A stretch of 33,158 nt of DNA, from the NCBI GenBank assembly GCA_029067205.1, contig JAIEEY010000377.1:1-33158 (forward strand), read 5' to 3'. The notes beneath the pieces were generated by a model. The model was not told the origin of the DNA and made no database searches. It saw only the letters and a list, made by a program, of their open reading frames with translations. Below are positions 8,082-16,696 of this stretch, piece by piece. Every line of letters starts with the position of its first letter. Positions within the stretch are counted from its first letter, which is position 1. The DNA comes from Lachnospiraceae bacterium. GTDB taxonomy: Bacteria > Bacillota > Clostridia > Lachnospirales > Lachnospiraceae. The position numbers and the translations under genes were made by a program.

Positions 8082-9326
8082 TTACTTAACGGCTTCCACA
8101 CGCAGCAAATCATATGGATCGGGCTGATCTGCAAGCTCCACATACAAGATCTGCCTCGAATGCGGACAACTCGCAACAGCTTCCCCCTCATCATTGTACA
8201 TAGAAAGCACTTTTGTATGAATATTGCTCCCGTCAGGCTTCATAATCTCGATCGTGTCACCCACACAGAATTTATTCTTCTGCTCAAACTTTGCATAACC
8301 GCGCTCGTCAACAGACTCTGCGATACCGAGATAAACATACTCGTTGACATAGGTATTGCTGTCGTAAATCTGTGTATTCTCATCCGGCTTTCCGAAATAA
8401 AACCCTGTCGTGAACTGGCGGTAGGTACATTTGGCAATCTCAGCCCTGTACCAGTCCATATTGCCGCGATATTTATCCTCTGATTCAAAGTAATCATCAA
8501 TCGCTTTCCGGTATGTGCGCGCCACACATGCCACATAGAGTGCTGTTTTCATGCGTCCCTCAATTTTCAGACTGTCTATTCCTGCGCTCACAAGCTCTGG
8601 AATGTACTCGATCATACATAAATCCTTGGAATTAAAAATATAAGTTCCGCGCTCATTCTCATATACTGGAAGATATTCTCCCGGCCGCGTTTCCTCGACT
8701 ACTGCATACTTCCAGCGGCACGGGTGAGTGCATGCCCCCTGGTTTGCATCCCTTCCCGTGAAATAATTGGACAGCAGACATCTTCCCGAATAGGAGATAC
8801 ACATTGCCCCATGGATAAAACTTTCAATTTCCATTTCTTTCGGTATGTTGTCACGAATCTGCCTGATCTCTGTCAAAGAAAGTTCCCGCGCCGATACGAC
8901 GCGTTTTGCCCCCTGCTGCCACCAGAAACGATAAGTTTGATAATTGGTATTGTTCGCCTGTGTGGAAATATGAATTTCAATCTCAGGACAGACCTCTTTC
9001 GCGATCATGAACATTCCGGGATCTGAAATAATCAGCGCATCTGGCTTTATCTCTTTTAACTCCTTAAAATATTTTCCCGCACCCTCCAGATCGTCATTGT
9101 GCGCAAGGATATTTGCCGTCACATACACTTTCACATCATGTTCATGTGCAAACCGAATCCCCTCTGCCATCTCCTGACTAGAAAAATTCTTTGCCTTAGC
9201 GCGGAGTCCGAATGCCTCCCCACCGATATATACAGCATCAGCCCCGAATATGACAGCCGTCTTTAACACCTCTAAACTACTCGCTGGCACTAATAGCTCG
9301 GGTTTGCCTGGTCTTTTATTGTTCAT
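8082..9326 (-). CDS. trhP: Peptidase U32 family tRNA uridine-34 hydroxylation protein
   Basis: 414 residues. PELLVPASSLEVLKTAVIFG at the N-terminus and the U32 signature ESFIHGAMCISYSGRCLLS (residues 168-186) identify the family. Four conserved cysteines (about 176, 183, 199, 203) fit an iron-sulfur or metal site. Although named after collagenase, the characterised relatives TrhP (YegQ) and B. subtilis YrrN/YrrO carry out prephenate-dependent 5-hydroxylation of uridine 34 in tRNA. The gene directly follows an O-methyltransferase matching TrmR, the enzyme that methylates that hydroxyl, so the pair should make 5-methoxyuridine. B. subtilis uses two U32 proteins in this operon, but only one is here. 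The start has GGAGGAG ahead of it. Confidence 0.85.
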   Translation of the reverse strand: MNNKRPGKPELLVPASSLEVLKTAVIFGADAVYIGGEAFGLRAKAKNFSSQEMAEGIRFAHEHDVKVYVTANILAHNDDLEGAGKYFKELKEIKPDALIISDPGMFMIAKEVCPEIEIHISTQANNTNYQTYRFWWQQGAKRVVSARELSLTEIRQIRDNIPKEMEIESFIHGAMCISYSGRCLLSNYFTGRDANQGACTHPCRWKYAVVEETRPGEYLPVYENERGTYIFNSKDLCMIEYIPELVSAGIDSLKIEGRMKTALYVACVARTYRKAIDDYFESEDKYRGNMDWYRAEIAKCTYRQFTTGFYFGKPDENTQIYDSNTYVNEYVYLGIAESVDERGYAKFEQKNKFCVGDTIEIMKPDGSNIHTKVLSMYNDEGEAVASCPHSRQILYVELADQPDPYDLLRVEAVK

Positions 9327-9352
9327 TCTGCTCCTCCATCTTATGTTATTTT

Positions 9353-10003
9353 TTACAGTCCCTTACGCTTCGCAGAAAGAGTAACTCCATCCGCAATTGG
9401 CAATATCGTTGTCTCCAACTCCGCGCAGTGTGTTAATTGATACAGATATTCCCGCATCCTGTTATGTATGGTGCGGTTTCTGCGGATTACCGCATACTTC
9501 GACTCGATCAACTCGCCTTCCTGCAAAACATTATCTGATACCAAAAGCCCCGTCGGCGATAACAGCCTCAATATATCAGGCAGAAAATTAATATACTGCC
9601 CCTTTGCCGCGTCCATAAAGATCAAGTCATATACACCGTCTTCTTTTAATGATGCAAGTATTTCTGCGGCATCTCCGTCCAAAAGCGTGATACAATCCGA
9701 TTTCCCTGCCTTTTCGAAGTTTTCCTTTGCAAGTGGTATTCGTTTTTCATACTTTTCGATTGTCGTGATCTGACACCCCTCTGGCGCATACTCACTCATC
9801 AGCAGCGCGGAAAAACCAATCGCTGTCCCAACCTCCAGGATACGCATTGGTCTTCCCCATGTAATCAATAATCTTAGCAGACTCTGCATCTGCTGCCTGA
9901 TAATTGGTACATTGGTCTCTTTGGAATATTTCTCCAGTTCACATAAATAGGTCGGTTTTTCACTGTCAAAAGCGTGTAAAAATGTCAGCATTCTCTCGTC
10001 CAT
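9353..10003 (-). CDS. trmR: tRNA 5-hydroxyuridine O-methyltransferase
   Basis: 216 residues, a complete class I methyltransferase of the O-methyltransferase 3 family. RILEVGTAIGFSALLMSEY (about 53-71) is the SAM loop, TTIEKYEKR is the acidic ribose contact, and DLIFMDAAKGQYINFLP carries the metal-binding D-A-x-K-x-x-Y typical of catechol-type O-methyltransferases. B. subtilis TrmR (YrrM) has this architecture and methylates ho5U34 in tRNA. The gene lies 26 nt ahead of the U32 gene in the same order as yrrM-yrrN-yrrO. Alternative substrates are possible for this family, but the neighbour makes tRNA most likely. MltG, often upstream in Firmicutes, is missing. Confidence 0.85.
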   Translation of the reverse strand: MDERMLTFLHAFDSEKPTYLCELEKYSKETNVPIIRQQMQSLLRLLITWGRPMRILEVGTAIGFSALLMSEYAPEGCQITTIEKYEKRIPLAKENFEKAGKSDCITLLDGDAAEILASLKEDGVYDLIFMDAAKGQYINFLPDILRLLSPTGLLVSDNVLQEGELIESKYAVIRRNRTIHNRMREYLYQLTHCAELETTILPIADGVTLSAKRKGL

Positions 10004-10162
10004 ACAACTTCCAATTCCTCTCCGCTATCTTGCATTTTTCCTAATAAATTCCACTACTTTTGTTATCGCCTTAACAGGATTCGGATTCATTCAGCTTTCT
10101 CTGATAACAACGCATCAAAATGATTGATGCCATTAATCAGGATAGTTACCCTTTAGTACATC

Positions 10163-10699
10163 CTATAAAGGAAAATCCTCTTGAAACTTGTTTTTCATAT
10201 ACATTTCAAAAACATATCTTATATCATTTTCAATATTATCATGTTCAACGATTAGCGGCTGTGCTTCTGAAATTACAATCCCTGTAATGTACAAATACAA
10301 TTCTTCTATATCTACACTTTCATTTTGAATTTCATTACAAATCCATTCCCTAATATTTCCGAGACCTTTAATATAATTTTTTAGGTTTAAAATGATGGAA
10401 TCCAAGGCATCTTCTGACAAATCAACCCTGCCTTCTACTATATGATTCTGAACAAAGAACTTAAGCTGTTCAAAAACTGCAAACGGCACATCTGCATTAC
10501 CTAAAAAACGAAACAAAGTCGCCAGTTTTTGTATTTCAGGTGCCACTTCGCGTTCATAATAATCTCTCGGCTCCTTCAACTCTGATATAGAATTTTTTTC
10601 ACATTTCGATGCAATATATCCAAAGGCAAAAAAGTCCTCTAAATCCCCCAACTGTTTTCTCGCGTCAGAATTAAGATATAACTGACAGAGTATTGGCAA
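10163..10699 (-). CDS. Hypothetical protein with unresolved 5' end
   Basis: 178 residues if started at TTG (10699), where no convincing ribosome site is seen. The frame stays open upstream to about 10850 and still looks coding (DKILDIPYIYAPVIQRVRIE just before the TTG), yet there is no ATG or GTG and no ribosome site in that stretch. I therefore think the real N-terminus has been lost or shifted out of frame. The protein is soluble, acidic and mostly helical by appearance; no motif or family is recognised. It is AT-rich compared with the sulfate operon beside it. It stands alone between trmR and cysA and may be a degraded accessory gene. Confidence 0.45.
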   Translation of the reverse strand: MPILCQLYLNSDARKQLGDLEDFFAFGYIASKCEKNSISELKEPRDYYEREVAPEIQKLATLFRFLGNADVPFAVFEQLKFFVQNHIVEGRVDLSEDALDSIILNLKNYIKGLGNIREWICNEIQNESVDIEELYLYITGIVISEAQPLIVEHDNIENDIRYVFEMYMKNKFQEDFPL

Positions 10700-10889
10700 T
10701 GCTTCTTCTATTCTAACCCTTTGAATTACTGGTGCATAAATATATGGAATGTCCAGAATTTTATCACGATTTAATGTACATATCGTATTGGGGCAGAGTG
10801 TTTTGTCTTCTGTTCTTTGGGCATTCGTGCAAACATCAGCTTTCTCCTGTCATTCAAAAATCTCCTAAAAGGAACTTTACACATAAACA

Positions 10890-10909
10890 GGAGGCCTATA
10901 TCTGCCTCC
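10890..10909 (-). terminator. Possible terminator of the sulfate operon
   Basis: A GC-rich 6-bp stem (ggaggc / gcctcc) with an 8-nt loop, about 75 nt beyond the cysA stop. In minus-strand RNA it is followed by TGTTTATGT, a poor T-run, so it is a weak candidate. No better one lies between cysA and the next gene. Confidence 0.4.
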
Positions 10910-10983
10910 CGCCTAATGTTTCCTATATGATAACACATTTTTGTAAGATCCGCAACAGTTAGCCAGAGCTTCATTCAGGCAGC

Positions 10984-11766
10984 TTATAACTTCAATTTCT
11001 GGCCGCCGGAATAGGAAAGCTCTTTTGCAGCTCTAGCTGCCGCCAATGCCTCATACCGCGCCGCATCAATAAAATCCGCCACAAATTCTGTCTGTGGGTG
11101 AAGGCAGATTTCATCTGGCGTGCCAACCTGCTCAATTCTCCCCTGGTTTGTGATGATGATGGTATCAGCCACTTCCATTGCTTCCTCCTGGTCATGTGTC
11201 ACAAAGATGCTGGTGATTCCCACCCTGCCGATCATCTCTTTCAGCCATGTCCTAAGCTCTCTTCGCACTTTCGCGTCAATCGCCGCAAACGGCTCGTCCA
11301 GCAAAAGAAGCTGCGGATTCGGCGCCAGCGCACGCGCAAATGCCACACGCTGACGCTGCCCACCCGATAACTGGTGCGGATATCGTTTGCCAAGATCCTG
11401 CATGGAGATCAGCTCCAGAAGTTCCTCCACCCTGCTTTTGATTTCTTTTTTGCTTTTCTTTTGCACTTCCAGCCCGAAAGCAATGTTATCCGCGACTGTC
11501 ATATAGCGGAACAGTGCATAGTTCTGGAACACAAAACCGATGCCCCGTTTACTTCCCGGCAGGTCATTGACGCGCACGCCGTTAATCATGATCTCTCCCG
11601 AATCCGGCCTGTCCAGTCCTGCGATCATTCTAAGGATCGTGGTCTTTCCGCTCCCGCTTGGTCCGAGCAGCGCCACCAGCTGCCCTTTTTCCACACCAAA
11701 ATTCACATCACTGGAAGCATGAAAGCCATCAAATGTTTTATAAATGTGCTCCATCTGTACATACAT
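10984..11766 (-). CDS. cysA: Sulfate/thiosulfate ABC transporter ATPase
   Basis: Powers sulfate import with CysT, CysW and the binding protein. About 260 residues, with Walker A GPSGSGKTT (35-43), Q-loop at residue 81, signature LSGGQRQRVAFARAL (from 133), Walker B LLLLDEP (153-159) and switch His 191. Starting at MYVQMEHIYK gives a GGGAGG site eight bases upstream; the longer in-frame start 60 nt upstream lacks one. It is clearly shorter than well-known CysA proteins of about 350 residues. The C-terminal TOBE-type regulatory domain is missing and the protein ends soon after the ATPase fold. It is the last gene of the operon, 69 nt after cysW. Confidence 0.92.
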   Translation of the reverse strand: MYVQMEHIYKTFDGFHASSDVNFGVEKGQLVALLGPSGSGKTTILRMIAGLDRPDSGEIMINGVRVNDLPGSKRGIGFVFQNYALFRYMTVADNIAFGLEVQKKSKKEIKSRVEELLELISMQDLGKRYPHQLSGGQRQRVAFARALAPNPQLLLLDEPFAAIDAKVRRELRTWLKEMIGRVGITSIFVTHDQEEAMEVADTIIITNQGRIEQVGTPDEICLHPQTEFVADFIDAARYEALAAARAAKELSYSGGQKLKL

Positions 11767-11835
11767 TGTAAAGTTCCTCCCTTTGTCCTGATTACCCCTT
11801 TCGGAAATTAACAATAAACAGAACAAGCCGCCATA

Positions 11836-12732
11836 TCATTCCTTAGCCCTGGAAAATTTCTCCACCGCATTCCTCGCAATCAGGATCAGCACTGCCAGCA
11901 CTACCAGGATAGAGGATACTGCAAATGCTGCTGTCGTGTTAAATTCATTATATAAAATCTCCACATGGAGGGGAAGCGTGTTTGTCTTTCCCCTTAAATG
12001 ACCAGAGATCACGGATACCGCGCCAAATTCTCCCAGCGCACGCGCCGCACACAGGATAACGCCGTAGAACAGCGCCCATTTGATATGCGGAAATGTAATC
12101 CTCCAGAAAATGGTAAATCCGCCCGCCCCCATCAGTGCCGCCGCTTCCTCCTCGTCCTTTCCCTGCGCGTTCATGACAGGAAAGAGCTCACGGAACACAA
12201 ACGGAAATGTGACAAAGATTGTTGCAAGGATCACCCCCGGCACTGCAAACACGATCTTTATGCCGTGTGCTTTTAGGAAATCCCCCATCCAGCCGACATT
12301 TCCAAAAGTCAGTATGAATACCAGTCCTGCTATGACCGGGGAAATCGAAAAAGGAATGTCGATAAGTGCAGCAAGTATCTGACGCCCCCTGAAATAGAAC
12401 TTGGACAGCAGGTACGACGCAAAAACTCCAAATATGGTATTGACCGCCACTGCCACTACTGCTGCAAGCAGTGTCAGCTGCAGAGCCTTAACGGTATATT
12501 CATCAAACACAGCTTCCCTGTAAGCCGCCCAGCCGTCGCGCAGTGCATTTGTAATGACCACAATCAGAGGAAGAACCAGCATCACAAACAAAAATAATAC
12601 ACAGATACCAATCAGAAGATACCTGATCCCCTGTCCGGAATCTTCCCTGTGCGGCTCCCTGACCTTCTGTATGGAGGATATCCCGTCCCCCACGATATCC
12701 TGCTGGTATGTCCTTTGTTCCCTTTTTGCCAT
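11836..12732 (-). CDS. cysW: Sulfate ABC transporter permease CysW
   Basis: 298 residues. About 35 polar residues are followed by six membrane helices, and the permease coupling loop DEEEAAALMGAGGFTIFWRI then leads into LGEFGAVSVISGHLRGKTNT. The last segment, with G-H-x-R-G-x-T-x-T-L-P-L-x-(V/I)-E, distinguishes CysW from CysT in characterised systems. It pairs with CysT to form the channel. Unlike the usual cysT-cysW adjacency, it is separated from cysT by cysD and cysNC. The start has GGGGGAT upstream and lies 21 nt after cysNC, so the two are tightly linked. Confidence 0.93.
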   Translation of the reverse strand: MAKREQRTYQQDIVGDGISSIQKVREPHREDSGQGIRYLLIGICVLFLFVMLVLPLIVVITNALRDGWAAYREAVFDEYTVKALQLTLLAAVVAVAVNTIFGVFASYLLSKFYFRGRQILAALIDIPFSISPVIAGLVFILTFGNVGWMGDFLKAHGIKIVFAVPGVILATIFVTFPFVFRELFPVMNAQGKDEEEAAALMGAGGFTIFWRITFPHIKWALFYGVILCAARALGEFGAVSVISGHLRGKTNTLPLHVEILYNEFNTTAAFAVSSILVVLAVLILIARNAVEKFSRAKE

Positions 12733-12753
12733 TGCAGTTATCCCCCTAATCTC

Positions 12754-14673
12754 CTACAGATATTTCTGGATCTCCTTCAGTACATAATCTGCCGCCTCTT
12801 CCAGTGTATACCGGCTTGTATCGATCTCCACCTCGGCATGCACGGGCGGCTCATAGGGACTGGAAATCCCTGTAAAATTCGGTATCTGTCCGTTCCGCGC
12901 CTTCTTATACAGTCCTTTGACATCACGTCTCTCACACTCCTCCAACGGTGTGCTTACATAGATCTCTATGAAGTTCGTGCTGCCGATGATTTCCCTTGCA
13001 CGCCCCCTGTCGCTTTCATATGGGGAGATAAAGGACGTGAGCACGATCAGGCCGGCATCGTTCATCAGCTTTGCCACCTCTGCAACCCTGCGGATGTTCT
13101 CGATCCTGTCTTTCTCTTCAAATCCAAGGTTCTGGTTCAGCCCCATACGCACGTTGTCCCCATCTAAAAGCATTGTATATTTTCCCTGAATGCTCAATGC
13201 CTTCTCAACCTCATTGGCAAGCGCTGACTTTCCCGCACCGGAAAGCCCGGTAAACCACAGCGTTGCCGGCTTCTGCCCCATCCTGGCGGCACGGGTCTCC
13301 CGCGTGATGTCAAGCTTCTGCCAGGTCAGGTTGTCCGCCCTTCTCAGAGAATGCTCTATGATGCCGCACGCGGAAGTCATGTTCGTGACGCGGTCGATCA
13401 GTATAAAGCATCCCAGCACCTTATGATTCACAAACGTGTCATACACCGCATCCTCCGCCATGGCAATGTCGCAGACCGCAATCTCATTTTTGTACAGCTG
13501 TGATGCCGCCAGATGTTCCCCCGAGTGAATGTCAACCTTATGTTTAATGGCCATCACCGTCGCCGGCAGCATCTTCGTGCCGATCTTAATCAGAAAGTTT
13601 TTTCCCTGCACCAGTTCCATGTCATCCATCCAGAGTACCGATGCGGTGAACATCCTGCTCACCTTCAGCTGTGTATTCCTGACGAAAACACATCCGCGCG
13701 ACACATCCACCTCACGGTTTAACTGTATTGTCAGTGCCTGCCCTTTGTGGGCTTCCTGCACGTTTTTGTCTGCCAGAAGAACTGACTGCACACATGCCCT
13801 CTCCCCGCTTGGCAGCACTGTAATCTCCTCCCCGACAGAAATGCTTCCCGATGATGCCTGTCCCTGGAATCCCCGGAAATCCGCGTTCGGTCTGCATACC
13901 CTCTGCACAGGCATGACAAAACCCTGCTCCTCTGTCCCGTCATCCACATCCACGGACTCAAGATATTCCAGCAGTGTTCCCCCGCCGTACCATGGCATAC
14001 GCCCTGACTTTAGTGTGACATTGTCGCCCTCCGTTGCAGATACCGGAATGATCTCTGTATGGTAAAGTTCCAGATCAATTGCGAGTTTTTTAATGTCCTT
14101 TTCAATTTTACGGTATTCCTTCTGGCTGTAGCGGACTAGGTCCATCTTATTGACCGCAAACACAAAATATTTGATCCCCATGAGCGCACAGATCCTGGCA
14201 TGGCGCCTTGTCTGTGTCAGAATCCCCTGTGATGCATCTATCAGAATGACTGCAAGATCTGCAAATGATGCCCCCACTGCCATGTTCCTCGTATATTCCT
14301 CATGGCCGGGCGTGTCCGCCACGATAAAGCTCCTGCGCTCCGTCGTAAAATAGCGGTACGCCACGTCGATCGTGATCCCCTGCTCTCGCTCTGCCATCAG
14401 CCCGTCCAGCAGGAGGGAATAGTCAATCCCGCCTTCCCGGCTCCCCACGCGGCTGTCCAGTTCCAGCGCCCGCTCCTGGTCTGCGAACAGCAGTTTTGCA
14501 TCATACAGCATATGGCCGATGAGCGTGGACTTTCCGTCATCTACACTGCCGCAGGTGATAAATTTCAGCAGCCCGCCGCCGCGGCTGTCCGTATCCCCGG
14601 CTGTCTTCCCATCCATGCCTGAAACATCTCCTTCTCCCGTCCTGCTTATATTCCGGACATTACTTCCATCCAT
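12754..14673 (-). CDS. cysNC: Bifunctional ATP-sulfurylase GTPase subunit / APS kinase
   Basis: Makes APS (with CysD) and then phosphorylates it to PAPS. The CysN half has P-loop GSVDDGKST (about 42-50), DTPGHEEY (120-127) and NKMD (175-178), followed by EF-Tu-like beta barrels. The CysC half begins near residue 470 with LWFTGLSGAGKSALANEVEK, then LLDGDNVRMGL, DRIENIRRVAEVAKL and FISPYESDR. The start is ambiguous: GTG at 14718, ATG at 14673 (GAGG nine bases upstream, chosen) or ATG at 14616. The first 30 residues are low-complexity Gly/Asp-rich and probably disordered. It lies 103 nt after cysD. No reductase follows. Confidence 0.95.
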   Translation of the reverse strand: MDGSNVRNISRTGEGDVSGMDGKTAGDTDSRGGGLLKFITCGSVDDGKSTLIGHMLYDAKLLFADQERALELDSRVGSREGGIDYSLLLDGLMAEREQGITIDVAYRYFTTERRSFIVADTPGHEEYTRNMAVGASFADLAVILIDASQGILTQTRRHARICALMGIKYFVFAVNKMDLVRYSQKEYRKIEKDIKKLAIDLELYHTEIIPVSATEGDNVTLKSGRMPWYGGGTLLEYLESVDVDDGTEEQGFVMPVQRVCRPNADFRGFQGQASSGSISVGEEITVLPSGERACVQSVLLADKNVQEAHKGQALTIQLNREVDVSRGCVFVRNTQLKVSRMFTASVLWMDDMELVQGKNFLIKIGTKMLPATVMAIKHKVDIHSGEHLAASQLYKNEIAVCDIAMAEDAVYDTFVNHKVLGCFILIDRVTNMTSACGIIEHSLRRADNLTWQKLDITRETRAARMGQKPATLWFTGLSGAGKSALANEVEKALSIQGKYTMLLDGDNVRMGLNQNLGFEEKDRIENIRRVAEVAKLMNDAGLIVLTSFISPYESDRGRAREIIGSTNFIEIYVSTPLEECERRDVKGLYKKARNGQIPNFTGISSPYEPPVHAEVEIDTSRYTLEEAADYVLKEIQKYL

Positions 14674-14776
14674 ATCAGAATCCCTCTCTCCTCCTGCGCC
14701 TCTCACTTTCTTGATCACTTTCCTTTCTGTATCAGGAACATTTTCCTTCCATACCCCCGGTCATTCCCCTGCCATG

Positions 14777-15670
14777 TCAGAAGTATCCCTCCCGCTTGCG
14801 CCTTTCCATGCTGCCCGCCGCCTCGTGGTCAATCACCCTGCTTGTCCTCTCCGATGTCACGGCACCGAGCGTCTCCTTCACAATGTCCTCCAGTGTATCT
14901 GCCGCAGACTCCACCCCACCGGTTAACGGATAACAGCCCAGTGTGCGGAAACGGACTTTTCTCTGCTGTACCTCCTCACCGGGAAGCAGCCGCATCCTGT
15001 CATCATCCACCATGATGATGTTCCCGTCCCTGTACACAACGGGACGCTCCTTTGCAAAGTACAGGGGAACAATCTCAATCTGCTCCTGCGCAATATACTG
15101 CCAGATATCCTTCTCCGTCCAGTTTGAGATCGGAAATACCCGGATGCTCTCCCCCCTGTGGATCTGCGTATTGTACAGGTTCCACATCTCAGGACGCTGG
15201 TTTTTCGGATCCCATGCCTGTTCACTGTTGCGGAAAGAAAAGATCCGCTCCTTTGCCCTCGACTTCTCCTCGTCCCTGCGTCCGCCGCCAAATGCCGCAG
15301 TGAAGCCATATTTTGAGAGCGCCTGCTTTAACGCCTGCGTTTTCATGATGTCCGTATATGCGGAGCCGTGGTCAAACGGGTTAATCCCCTGTTTTACGCC
15401 TTCCTCATTTGTATAGACAAGCATTTCAATCCCTTTTTCCTCTGCCATACGGTCACGGAATGCGATCATTTCCTTAAATTTCCATGTCGTGTCTATATGT
15501 AAAAACGGGAACGGCGGCTTCTCCGGGTAAAATGCTTTCATGGCAAGGTGCAGCATGACCGAGCTGTCCTTCCCGATGGAATACAGCATGACCGGCTTCC
15601 CGCACTCTGCCGCCACTTCCCGTATAATGTATATCGCTTCTGCCTCGAGGGCATCAAGATGGGTATTCAT
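14777..15670 (-). CDS. cysD: Sulfate adenylyltransferase subunit 2
   Basis: 297 residues. The PP-loop [13 protein letters not shown] (30-42) identifies the nucleotide-binding subunit that adenylates sulfate, working with the CysN GTPase. [30 protein letters not shown] and the C-terminal ERRKREGYF are hallmarks of bacterial CysD rather than CysH or other PP-loop enzymes. The start has GGAGGAAA upstream. It is 89 nt after cysT, and that gap holds a perfect 11-bp inverted repeat. It lies between two transporter permease genes, which ties sulfate activation to uptake in one transcript. Confidence 0.96.
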   Translation of the reverse strand: MNTHLDALEAEAIYIIREVAAECGKPVMLYSIGKDSSVMLHLAMKAFYPEKPPFPFLHIDTTWKFKEMIAFRDRMAEEKGIEMLVYTNEEGVKQGINPFDHGSAYTDIMKTQALKQALSKYGFTAAFGGGRRDEEKSRAKERIFSFRNSEQAWDPKNQRPEMWNLYNTQIHRGESIRVFPISNWTEKDIWQYIAQEQIEIVPLYFAKERPVVYRDGNIIMVDDDRMRLLPGEEVQQRKVRFRTLGCYPLTGGVESAADTLEDIVKETLGAVTSERTSRVIDHEAAGSMERRKREGYF

Positions 15671-15697
15671 TTACTTTCCTCCATATTCTTTTCGCTC

Positions 15698-15749
15698 AGG
15701 AACTGTTATAGACAAGCCGGATGTAAAGATTAATTCTTTAACAGTTCCT
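15698..15749 (-). promoter_or_regulatory. Intercistronic stem-loop between cysT and cysD
   Basis: Arms aggaactgtta (15698-15708) and taacagttcct (15739-15749) are perfect 11-bp inverted complements around a 30-nt loop that itself holds a small 5-bp hairpin. No T-run follows, so termination is unlikely. It could be an mRNA-stabilising or processing structure setting the relative output of transporter and enzyme genes, or an operator. Confidence 0.45.
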
Positions 15750-15759
15750 TACATATTTC

Positions 15760-16611
15760 CTAACCCCTGCTGAACCTCTGCATATAAAGCTGTACCGAAT
15801 TGATAAACAGCATCAGCAGGAATGAGACCACCAGCAGCACCAGGGCAACTGCCGTCGCATCTGAATATTTATACTGCTCAAGCTTCGTCATGATCAGCAG
15901 CGGTGCAATCTGTGTCTTGTTTGGGATATTTCCGGCTATGAATACCACACTTCCGTACTCCCCGATGCCTCTTGCAAACGCCAGTCCGAAACCGGCAAGC
16001 AGCGCGGGAAACAGCTCTGGCAGAACCACATGAAAAAAAGTATAGATCCTGCCTGCCCCAAGCATCTCTGCCGCCTCCTCGTACTGCCTGTCCAGCTTTT
16101 CCAGCACGGGCTGCACCGCCCTTACCACAAAGGGAATCCCTACAAACACCATGGCGATGGTGATCCCTGTCCTTGTATATGCGATCTTAATCCCCGCTTT
16201 TGCAAACAATGCCCCGATCCAGCCCTTGTCTGAATACAGGTATGTCAGTGAAATGCCTGCTACCGAGGTTGGAAGGGCAAACGGCAGCTCGATCAGTCCG
16301 TCCATCAGGCGCTTTCCCGGGAAGTCATAGCGCACCAATACCCATGCGGTCATCAGTCCAAACACCGCATTGACAAGCGCTGCAAAAAAAGCGCATGAGA
16401 GGCTCACCACATAGCCCGACACCACCTGCCTTGACGTGACCACGCCGGCAAATTCCGCAAAACTGAGCCGGCTGGCGCTGGCAAAGACCGATGCCAGCGG
16501 GATCAGTACCAGTGTCCCGAGCATGGCAAGTGTCACCCCCAGGGAGAGCCCGAATCCCGGGATCACCCTGACGCCCCTCTTATTTTTCACTTTTACGATC
16601 TGCTGTTCCAT
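15760..16611 (-). CDS. cysT: Sulfate ABC transporter permease CysT (CysU)
   Basis: 283 residues with six membrane helices after a short basic N-terminus (MEQQIVKVKNKRGVRVIPGF). The coupling loop YEEAAEMLGAGRIYTFFHVV and the following LAFARGIGEYGSVVFIAGN are the permease signature, and the last part with F-I-A-G-N-I-P matches CysT rather than CysW. It forms the membrane channel with CysW. It lies 85 nt after sbp. AAGGA precedes the ATG at 11 bases, slightly long but acceptable. Confidence 0.94.
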   Translation of the reverse strand: MEQQIVKVKNKRGVRVIPGFGLSLGVTLAMLGTLVLIPLASVFASASRLSFAEFAGVVTSRQVVSGYVVSLSCAFFAALVNAVFGLMTAWVLVRYDFPGKRLMDGLIELPFALPTSVAGISLTYLYSDKGWIGALFAKAGIKIAYTRTGITIAMVFVGIPFVVRAVQPVLEKLDRQYEEAAEMLGAGRIYTFFHVVLPELFPALLAGFGLAFARGIGEYGSVVFIAGNIPNKTQIAPLLIMTKLEQYKYSDATAVALVLLVVSFLLMLFINSVQLYMQRFSRG

Positions 16612-16696
16612 AAAAACGGCTGTCCTTTCTATATTTCATACATTATGCTGCTTTCAGTTCTATACCTGGAACACCTCCGCCATGTATGATCCATAT

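Noticed and set aside
10112-10130. 7-bp stem-loop after the hypothetical gene at 10163
   Set aside because: Short, AT-rich and without a T-run; not strong enough to call a terminator.
10771-10974. Short minus-strand frame between cysA and the hypothetical gene
   Set aside because: It runs through the candidate terminator and has no family resemblance.
12649-13167. Plus-strand open frame of 172 codons across the cysW-cysNC junction
   Set aside because: It overlaps two certain genes on the other strand and has no family resemblance.
13529-14065. Plus-strand open frame of 178 codons inside cysNC
   Set aside because: It mirrors the conserved GTPase coding sequence, is Ser/Thr/Pro-rich as antisense frames of GC-rich genes are, and matches no family.
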